A stretch of DNA of 11,881 nt, from assembly GCA_947293975.1 (NCBI GenBank), contig CAMYPV010000038.1, forward strand, positions 1-11,881. Reading direction: 5' to 3'. This stretch comes from an uncultured Ezakiella sp. (lineage in GTDB: Bacteria > Bacillota > Clostridia > Tissierellales > Peptoniphilaceae). The notes below the pieces were generated by a model. The model saw only the letters and a program-made list of their open reading frames with translations, made no database searches and was not told where the DNA came from. This document shows positions 7,257 through 11,881 of this stretch, piece by piece (position 1 is the first letter of the stretch; every line of letters begins with the position of its first letter). The position numbers and the translations under genes are program-made.

Positions 7257-8046
7257 CACTCTTCTCCATCAAATAATCGTAGACTTCATTTCGTTTTGCA
7301 TGTGGGTTTTTATTTAAAATCTCTTTTAGAATTTCCTTTGTACGAAGACCTTTCGCCCTCAAATCATCAGCCATCTTTCTAAAGTCTTCAACAACTTCTT
7401 CTGCACCTTCAACGACGATTACAAGCTCACCTCTAAATTCCATATCAATAGCCTCACTCAATGTCGTCCTTATATGCTCTTCAAAAACTTTTGAAATCTC
7501 ACGCGCAACAGATATTTTTCTATCGCCAAAAATCTTTAGCATAGACTTCAAACAATCGTTTATACGATGCGGAGCTTCGTAAAATATAATGGTATTTGTA
7601 ATTGATTTTAAATTTAAAAGTTCACGCTCACGCTCGCCAGTTTTTTGCGGCAAAAATCCCACGAATGTAAAACGGCTTGCATCAAGACCTGACGACACAA
7701 GCGCCGGCACAAATGCCGTTGCACCAGGAAGCGTAATAATTTTTGTGTCAATATTTTTGACCAGAATTTCGCACGGATCAGAAATCCCCGGCGTTCCAGC
7801 ATCGCTAATCACCGCAATGTCTTCGCCAGCATCAAGCAGCTCTCTAATCTCATCAATCTTTGACGACTCATTATATTTGTGAAGGCTACGCAATTTATTT
7901 TTGATGCCAAGCTCCTTCAGTAAAATTCCGGAGTGCCTGGTGTCCTCACAGTAAATAAAGCTGACAGATTTTAAAACCTCAACAGCCCTAAAAGTTATAT
8001 CGTTTAAATTACCAATCGGCGTTGGCACAATGTATAAAATTCCCAC
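7249..8046 (-). CDS. rsmI: 16S rRNA (cytidine-1402-2'-O)-methyltransferase
   Basis: Methylates the ribose of C1402 in the ribosomal decoding centre using S-adenosylmethionine. The 265-residue protein shows the tetrapyrrole-methylase-like fold with its signatures: IVPTPIGNLNDITFRA (6-21), EDTR (34-37), SDAGTPGISDP (81-91), LPGATAFVPALVSSGL, FVGFLPQK and FYEAPHRI. The chosen start is GTG at 8046, giving MGILYIVPTPIGNL as in most RsmI proteins, with AGGTGA seven to eight bases upstream. The GTG at 8055, which would add three residues, lies inside that ribosome binding site, and the ATG at 8048 is out of frame. First gene of the rsmI-nurA-herA-glycosyltransferase-selenoprotein operon. Confidence 0.96.
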   Translation of the reverse strand: MGILYIVPTPIGNLNDITFRAVEVLKSVSFIYCEDTRHSGILLKELGIKNKLRSLHKYNESSKIDEIRELLDAGEDIAVISDAGTPGISDPCEILVKNIDTKIITLPGATAFVPALVSSGLDASRFTFVGFLPQKTGERERELLNLKSITNTIIFYEAPHRINDCLKSMLKIFGDRKISVAREISKVFEEHIRTTLSEAIDMEFRGELVIVVEGAEEVVEDFRKMADDLRAKGLRTKEILKEILNKNPHAKRNEVYDYLMEKSDE

Positions 8047-8050
8047 ATAA

Positions 8051-8074
8051 ATCACCTACAATTATTATAACAGA
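8051..8074 (+). repeat. 24-bp direct repeat, copy 1 (promoter/RBS of rsmI)
   Basis: Matches 9294-9317 at 23 of 24 positions (only 8059 C versus 9302 T differs), in the same orientation. It covers the extended -10 and the Shine-Dalgarno of rsmI. The two copies bracket the fic/membrane-protein unit. Confidence 0.85.
8052..8072 (-). promoter_or_regulatory. Extended -10 promoter of the rsmI operon
   Basis: The minus strand has TGTTATAAT (8072-8064), a full extended -10. No good -35 is seen at 17 bases; TTGTCG (8095-8090) is 20 bases away. The expected transcription start (about 8057) is the first base of the AGGTGA ribosome binding site, so the leader before the GTG start would be only about 11 nt. 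Confidence 0.7.
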
Positions 8075-8096
8075 TTGCCAGATATTTTTCGACAAC

Positions 8097-8118
8097 AAAA
8101 AACCAGCATCACTGCTGG
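8097..8118 (-). terminator. Rho-independent terminator of the fic/membrane-protein unit
   Basis: On the minus strand CCAGCA, loop GTGA, TGCTGG (8118-8103) is followed by six T (8102-8097). It lies nine bases after the membrane-protein stop and just upstream of the rsmI promoter, so rsmI should be transcribed independently. Confidence 0.85.
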
Positions 8119-8126
8119 CGAAAAAA

Positions 8127-8567
8127 TTATTTATTTTTACTCTTCTTGTCCCTTATCAAAACATAAATCCATGCCAAAAGTGCTACTGCTATTAAGAGTA
8201 ATGGCGTGGTAAAATACTTGACCCAGGCCCTAAAGGGAGTGTAGTCAAATAATTTAACATAAGAATAAGGGCTTGTCGAAGACAGGCTACGATTAATAAT
8301 ACTCGCCATAAAAAATAGAGAGTAGATAGATCTCGTTTTATCGTCTTGTCCCTCAAACCCTCTAGTTAAATTAAAAATATAAAAGCCAAGGGGTAGGACC
8401 TGACCCAAAATAGTCAAGACAACATTCAGCCAAGTTGGTATAAACAAAGCCTTGTCATAAACAAATTCCAAAACAGAATAAATAAATGGAACCAGTCCAA
8501 GCAAATAAACAAATGCCAAAACTGCCAATTGATATTTTCTTTTACTCTCGCTATGCTTGTAACACAT
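8127..8567 (-). CDS. Small multi-pass membrane protein of unknown function
   Basis: I do not recognise the family. The 146-residue product has a short basic N-terminus (HSESKRK) and hydrophobic segments at about 13-35, 43-67, 80-92 (weak) and 119-138, ending in a lysine-rich cytoplasmic-looking tail RDKKSKNK. Few acidic residues and no cleavable signal site are seen. The ATG at 8567 has AGGAGG six bases upstream, and that ribosome binding site overlaps the fic stop codon (TAGGAGG), so the two are very likely co-transcribed and coupled. Nine bases separate the genes. A functional link to Fic (substrate, anchor or partner) is inference from linkage alone. Confidence 0.8.
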   Translation of the reverse strand: MCYKHSESKRKYQLAVLAFVYLLGLVPFIYSVLEFVYDKALFIPTWLNVVLTILGQVLPLGFYIFNLTRGFEGQDDKTRSIYSLFFMASIINRSLSSTSPYSYVKLFDYTPFRAWVKYFTTPLLLIAVALLAWIYVLIRDKKSKNK

Positions 8568-8576
8568 TTTCTCCTC

Positions 8577-9290
8577 CTAATACTCTATTCTAAAATAATC
8601 CAAATATTTTTTAAATTTATCCTGTGCTGTGAGACAAGTGTCTATTAAATATCCCTTTTCTTCATTGTATTTTGCCAATCCTCTATAATAAAAATATTTT
8701 AAGTCTTCATCAATTATAAATGGCACAATATTGTTTTTTAAGGCTTCTTTGAGTAAAATTAACCTTCCAACACGCCCATTACCATCTTGAAAAGGATGAA
8801 TGCTTTCGAATTTGTAATGAAAGTCAATCAAATCTTCAAATTTTTTATTAGAAATTAAATTGTAGTTTTTAATTAGCTTATTAATCTCACCCGCTACATT
8901 CTCTGGTGCTGTTGTTATATTTCCTCCAACTTCATTTGGCATTTTTTTATATTCGCCCACAGCAAACCAACTTTGTTTTTCGTCAGATGTATTTGATTTT
9001 AATATTCTATGAAGCTCCTTAATCATGTCCTCCGATAAAATTTCTTCCGCATTATCAATAACAAAATCAATGCATCTAAAATGATTTACCGCTTCAAAAA
9101 CATCATCAACATTGACTTCACCATCTACGCCAAGTGTATTGGTCTCGAAAATATATCGCGTTTGTTCGTGACTGAGTTTATTTCCTTCAATGCGGTTTGA
9201 ATGATAAGTAAATTCAATTTGCAATTTATTATAGATGCCGCCGGATATTTTTGCATCTTTTTCTTTCTTTAAAATTTCTAACAAATTCAT
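8577..9290 (-). CDS. Fic-family protein (probable AMP-transferase), autoinhibited class II type
   Basis: Fic proteins transfer AMP, or occasionally another nucleotide part, onto hydroxyl side chains of target proteins. The 237-residue product has the complete active site HPFQDGNGRVGR (H165-R176), with catalytic H165, the metal-binding D169 and anion-nest residues. The N-terminal helix carries SNRIEG (31-36), matching the (S/T)xxxE(G/N) inhibitory motif, whose glutamate blocks ATP binding in class II Fic enzymes. No winged-helix or Doc-antitoxin partner is seen nearby. The start is the ATG at 9290 with AGGTGA ten to five bases upstream. An upstream extension to 9338 would be read across the promoter and is rejected. 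It heads a two-gene unit with a small membrane protein. Targets cannot be told from sequence. Confidence 0.92.
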   Translation of the reverse strand: MNLLEILKKEKDAKISGGIYNKLQIEFTYHSNRIEGNKLSHEQTRYIFETNTLGVDGEVNVDDVFEAVNHFRCIDFVIDNAEEILSEDMIKELHRILKSNTSDEKQSWFAVGEYKKMPNEVGGNITTAPENVAGEINKLIKNYNLISNKKFEDLIDFHYKFESIHPFQDGNGRVGRLILLKEALKNNIVPFIIDEDLKYFYYRGLAKYNEEKGYLIDTCLTAQDKFKKYLDYFRIEY

Positions 9291-9293
9291 CTT

Positions 9294-9317
9294 ATCACCT
9301 ATAATTATTATAACAGA
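9294..9317 (+). repeat. 24-bp direct repeat, copy 2 (promoter/RBS of fic)
   Basis: Copy of 8051-8074 at an offset of 1243 bp with one mismatch. See copy 1. Confidence 0.85.
9295..9315 (-). promoter_or_regulatory. Extended -10 promoter of fic
   Basis: TGTTATAAT (9315-9307) on the minus strand, with the same spacing to AGGTGA as at rsmI. The predicted transcription start (about 9300) is the first base of the ribosome binding site, leaving about 10 nt of leader. No convincing -35 is visible. Confidence 0.7.
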
Positions 9318-9338
9318 ATGAGCAAATAAAATCGACAT

Positions 9339-9390
9339 TGTTTTATTGTAACAAGCATTGGGGTATAAAATTTATGTATACAAAAGGAGG
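9339..9390 (+). promoter_or_regulatory. Probable promoter and RBS of the M3 peptidase gene
   Basis: TTGTTT (9339-9344) and TATAAA (9364-9369), 19 bases apart, are the best plus-strand pair; TATACA at 9377-9382 is an alternative -10. AGGAGG (9385-9390) lies five bases before the ATG and fixes the start. The promoter is divergent from the fic promoter about 50 bp away. Confidence 0.5.
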
Positions 9391-9395
9391 TTTTT

Positions 9396-11117
9396 ATGGA
9401 AAATAATAATTTATCAGAACAACTTGATTTGAAATTTTCAGATTACGAATACATTCGTCCTGATTTTTATGAAATCGAAAAAGTTGTTAAAGAACAAACA
9501 GAAAAAGTTAAAAACGCAGAGCATGTAAATGCTGCACACGAGGCATATCAAAGATTCTCTTATGCTCTTGAATCTGCAGACTCAATGATTACTCTTGCAT
9601 CAATCAGAAATTCAATCAACACTAAAGATGAATTTTATGAAAAAGAAATCGAATTCATTCAAGAAAACAGTCCACACATTGAAGGCTCTGTCGTTGAATT
9701 CAAAAAAGCATTGCTAGAATCCAAGTTTAGAGAACAATTGGAAGAAAAGTTAGGCAAATATTTATTCCAACAATATGAAAACGATCTTCTAACATTCAAA
9801 CCTGAAATCGTTGAAGACTTAATTGAAGAGTCTAAACTTTCAACCGAATATCAAAAACTTCTCGCATCTTGCCAAATGGATTGGGATGGTGAAAAATTAA
9901 ATCTAACTCAACTTGGCAAATACACTCAAGATAAAGATAGAGAAACAAGAAAGAAAGCAAATCATCTTGTTGCAAAATTCTTTGAAGATAATACAGAAAA
10001 ATTAGACGACATTTACGACAAGCTCGTAAAAGTTAGAGATAATATGGCAAAGAAACTCGGCTACAAAAACTATGTAGAACTAGGCTACAAGAGAATGGGC
10101 AGAGTTGATTATAACGCAGATGACGTTAAAAATTATCGCGAACAAATTATTTCAGAAATCGTTCCACTTGCAACAAAATTAAGAGAAAGACAAGCAAAAA
10201 GAGTTGGCCACGCATTAAAATTCTATGACGAAGGTTTGCAATTTGAAAGCGGAAACGCAAAGCCACATGGCGATAAAGATTGGTGTTTAGAACGTGCAAA
10301 GAAAATGTACAAAGAGCTAAGTCCAGAAACAGATGAATTCTTTAACTTTATGCTTGATCACGATCTATTTGATCTTGATGCAAAACCAGGCAAGGCTGGC
10401 GGCGGATACTGCACATATATGTCAAAGTGGAGAAGTCCATTTATCTTTGCAAACTTCAACGGCACAACACATGACGTAGAAGTTTTAACACACGAAGCAG
10501 GACACGCATTCCAAGTATTCAATTCACGTGACTATATTCCAGAATATCTATGGCCAGGTATGGAATCAGCAGAAATCCACTCAATGAGCATGGAATTTTT
10601 CACATGGCCATGGATGAATTTATTCTTTGAAGACGAAGTTGATAAATTCAAATTCTCACACTTACAAGGTGCAATTTTGTTCCTACCATATGGAGCATTG
10701 ATTGACGAGTTCCAACACTATGTTTACGAAAACCCAACTGCAACACCAGTTGAAAGACGTAAAACATTTAGAGAACTAGAAAAGAAATACTTGCCACATC
10801 GTGATTACGACGGCGAAAAAATCCTAGAAGAAGGTGGGTATTGGTTCAGACAAGGACATGTATTTAGTTCTCCATTCTATTATATCGACTACACACTCGC
10901 ACAAGTATGCGCACTTCAATTCTGGGAAAAAGATCGTGAAAACCACGAAGAAGCATGGAAAGATTATCTAACATTATGTAGAGCTGGCGGCACAAAACCA
11001 TTCTTAGGTCTAGTAAAACTAGCAAATCTTAACAACCCATTTATAGATGGAACGATTAAGAAGACAATCGCACCGGTTGTGGAATATCTTGATGGAGTTG
11101 ATGATAGTAAATTCTAA
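9396..11117 (+). CDS. M3-family oligoendopeptidase (PepF-related)
   Basis: Cytosolic zinc metallopeptidase that cleaves short peptides. The 573-residue length fits the M3 oligoendopeptidase group related to, but distinct from, classical PepF. The zinc site is clear: HEAGH at 366-370 (ligands H366 and H370, catalytic E367) and a second-helix glutamate, most likely E393 in SAEIHSMSME. A downstream GHVFSSPFYYIDY segment (H488, Y495, Y499) matches the conserved His/Tyr residues that stabilise the transition state in thimet-type enzymes. The N-terminal half is helical and charged, as in the family. No signal peptide. Monocistronic, divergent from fic and convergent with hisS; transcription probably ends at the hairpin at 11316-11356. 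Codon use is ordinary for this AT-rich genome. Confidence 0.95.
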   Translation: MENNNLSEQLDLKFSDYEYIRPDFYEIEKVVKEQTEKVKNAEHVNAAHEAYQRFSYALESADSMITLASIRNSINTKDEFYEKEIEFIQENSPHIEGSVVEFKKALLESKFREQLEEKLGKYLFQQYENDLLTFKPEIVEDLIEESKLSTEYQKLLASCQMDWDGEKLNLTQLGKYTQDKDRETRKKANHLVAKFFEDNTEKLDDIYDKLVKVRDNMAKKLGYKNYVELGYKRMGRVDYNADDVKNYREQIISEIVPLATKLRERQAKRVGHALKFYDEGLQFESGNAKPHGDKDWCLERAKKMYKELSPETDEFFNFMLDHDLFDLDAKPGKAGGGYCTYMSKWRSPFIFANFNGTTHDVEVLTHEAGHAFQVFNSRDYIPEYLWPGMESAEIHSMSMEFFTWPWMNLFFEDEVDKFKFSHLQGAILFLPYGALIDEFQHYVYENPTATPVERRKTFRELEKKYLPHRDYDGEKILEEGGYWFRQGHVFSSPFYYIDYTLAQVCALQFWEKDRENHEEAWKDYLTLCRAGGTKPFLGLVKLANLNNPFIDGTIKKTIAPVVEYLDGVDDSKF

Positions 11118-11125
11118 ATTTGTGT

Positions 11126-11250
11126 AATTTGTGATTAATTTCGCGACATTCTCGTGAAAAAATTTTTTAGTCCTCGATGTACACTTAAGTACACCTGCGT
11201 CCTAAAAAATTTCTTTCAAGTCGAATCTCATCGAAATTTCCTCACAAATT
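11126..11250. repeat. Long imperfect palindrome A
   Basis: Arms pair as AATTTGTGA (11126-11134) with 11242-11250, AATTTCG (11137-11143) with 11232-11238, and AAATTTTTTAG (11160-11170) with 11202-11212, with small mismatched loops between. The apex holds GTACACTTAAGTACACCT (11179-11196). It starts eight bases after the peptidase stop. The form suggests a dispersed palindromic or MITE-like element; no transposase is present. Confidence 0.7.
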
Positions 11251-11281
11251 ATATGTAGAGAAATTATTGAATTTATAAAAT

Positions 11282-11309
11282 AAAAAATTCCCAGCATAAT
11301 TGAGGGAAT
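11282..11309 (-). terminator. Second, weaker terminator for hisS
   Basis: Minus strand: ATTCCC, 11-nt loop, GGGAAT, then six T (11287-11282). It lies beyond the stronger hairpin at 11316-11356 and may be a back-up. Confidence 0.5.
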
Positions 11310-11315
11310 AAAATG

Positions 11316-11356
11316 AAAAAATCTTGCAGGCATAATACATCCTGCAAGATTTTTTT
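11316..11356. terminator. Strong bidirectional rho-independent terminator
   Basis: A perfect 15-bp stem, AAAAAATCTTGCAGG (11316-11330) with its complement (11341-11355), and a 10-nt loop. Seven T follow the GC core on the plus strand and six on the minus strand, so it can end both the peptidase transcript (about 200 nt after its stop) and the hisS transcript (about 180 nt after its stop). Confidence 0.9.
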
Positions 11357-11460
11357 GTTGTTTATTAACAAAATATTTTATTATACATATTATTTGCATT
11401 TAGCAAAAATTCTTCTACTTGTTATTTTTGAGGAAAAATTGATGAATTTTTGTAGCTTGA

Positions 11461-11531
11461 GACTTTTTGACGAATGAGGCGTACTCAAGTGTACGTCGGA
11501 ATGAGCAAAAAGTCGAGCACTGCAAAAAGTC
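11461..11531. repeat. Palindromic repeat B, related to repeat A in inverse orientation
   Basis: GACTTTTTG (11461-11469) pairs with CAAAAAGTC (11506-11514), and CGTAC (11480-11484) with GTACG (11491-11495). CAAAAAGTCG occurs again at 11523-11532. The minus strand reads GTACACTTGAGTACGCCT (11494-11477), identical to the apex of repeat A at 16 of 18 positions. It lies seven bases beyond the hisS stop. Confidence 0.65.
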
Positions 11532-11537
11532 GCAATT

Positions 11538-11881
11538 TTAACCAAGAATAAATTGAGTAATCCCTTCGTAGTCGTCAATATCCTTAACCATCTCCACGCC
11601 CGTCTCCATCTGCTTGATATAGATTTGTCCTTTGGCAATTTCGTCGCCGCCGATTACTGTTGTAAATGGTATGTTTTCTTTGTTGGCATAATTCATGGAG
11701 CGTTTGACGCGTCTATCCATTTTTTCAATATCAACTCTTAGGCCTAGTCGTCTTAGATTTTCGGCAAGTATAAAACTTTCTTTTTGTGTGTCCATTGGAA
11801 TTATAAATAGATCGACAATTGGTTCAACTTCTCCATCTGCTTTTGCTTTTAGGGCTTCGTAAATTACATCGAGTCCAAAGC
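11538..11881 (-). CDS. hisS: Histidine--tRNA ligase, C-terminal part (5' part beyond the right edge)
   Basis: Attaches histidine to tRNA-His. About 113 codons are visible, and the frame stays open to the right edge, upstream of the internal ATG at 11795. The segment DLFIIPMDTQKESFILAENL begins the anticodon-binding domain. It is followed by LRRLGLRVDIEKMDRRVKRSMNYANK and the typical VIGGDEIAKGQIYIKQMETG, which fits class II histidyl-tRNA synthetases, and the chain ends soon after, as in the family. The catalytic motifs are outside the window. The stop is TAA, followed within ten bases by repeat B; transcription should end at the hairpin at 11316-11356. Confidence 0.9.
   Translation of the reverse strand, partial: FGLDVIYEALKAKADGEVEPIVDLFIIPMDTQKESFILAENLRRLGLRVDIEKMDRRVKRSMNYANKENIPFTTVIGGDEIAKGQIYIKQMETGVEMVKDIDDYEGITQFILG

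Larger units (their letters stand above)
11118..11537. other. Gene-free convergent intergenic region rich in hairpins
   Basis: This 420-bp stretch between the convergent peptidase and hisS genes holds two related palindromic repeats (11126-11250 and 11461-11531), two terminators, and a weaker inverted repeat (CAAAAATTC at 11404-11412 with GAATTTTTG at 11444-11452). Short frames here lack ribosome binding sites and family resemblance, so I see no protein gene. A small RNA cannot be excluded. Confidence 0.75.

Noticed and set aside
1494..7882. Plus-strand frames of 60-100 codons opposite the long minus-strand genes
   Set aside because: All lie antisense to clear genes, lack ribosome binding sites and show no family motifs.
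8047..8055. Upstream GTG start for rsmI
   Set aside because: It is part of the AGGTGA ribosome binding site; the GTG at 8046 gives the canonical RsmI N-terminus.
9291..9338. Extended N-terminus of the Fic protein
   Set aside because: It would be encoded across the -10 box and ribosome binding site; the family start and Shine-Dalgarno support the ATG at 9290.
11202..11638. Short minus-strand frames in the hisS/peptidase intergenic region
   Set aside because: They cover palindromic repeats and terminators, or overlap hisS in another frame, with no ribosome binding site or recognisable protein features.
1..11881. CRISPR arrays, tRNA/rRNA genes, insertion sequences, prophage genes
   Set aside because: No regularly spaced repeats, cloverleaf-like tRNA sequences, transposase or phage proteins were seen on either strand.

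Overview
The window is an 11.9 kb stretch of AT-rich bacterial chromosome. Strong AGGAGG/AGGTGA ribosome binding sites, TATAAT -10 boxes, U-tract terminators and the protein types (Firmicute DnaX, RsmI, M3 oligoendopeptidase, clostridial-style NAPRTase) point to a low-GC anaerobic Firmicute. A Tissierellia/Peptoniphilaceae-like organism is my best guess. An in-frame UGA in one small gene means the host should also have selenocysteine machinery, which is not in this window.

All genes except the M3 peptidase lie on the minus strand, so the biological order is right to left. At the right edge is the 3' end of hisS (11538-11881). A gene-free, hairpin-rich stretch (11118-11537) separates it from the convergent M3 oligoendopeptidase gene (9396-11117, plus strand); the stretch holds a strong bidirectional terminator and two related inverted repeats. 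Divergent from the peptidase is a two-gene unit, fic then a small membrane protein (9290-8127), ending in a terminator at 8097-8118. A 24-bp near-identical direct repeat containing -10 box and ribosome binding site lies at the front of this unit and again directly beyond it, at the front of rsmI.

Next comes a tightly packed operon: rsmI, nurA, herA, a divergent glycogen-synthase-like glycosyltransferase, and, after a 64-bp gap, a HesB/IscA-like selenoprotein (8046 to 2764), closed by a terminator at 2727-2752. The first four genes overlap one another. NurA and HerA together form a DNA-end-resection nuclease and translocase pair best known from archaea. The selenoprotein gene does not appear as a normal open reading frame because codon 30 is UGA, followed by a plausible bacterial SECIS hairpin.

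The last unit is pncB (nicotinate phosphoribosyltransferase) followed, with an ATGA overlap, by dnaX (DNA polymerase III tau/gamma, cut by the left edge). Its promoter carries a perfect DnaA-box sequence over the -35 region. The dnaX reading frame contains an in-phase A7 run just after the clamp-loader domains, where a -1 slip would give a short gamma-like product.

The most interesting points are the hidden selenoprotein, the bacterial HerA-NurA operon with an apparently degenerate GT5 glycosyltransferase, the possible dnaX frameshift, and the repeat-bracketed Fic module.
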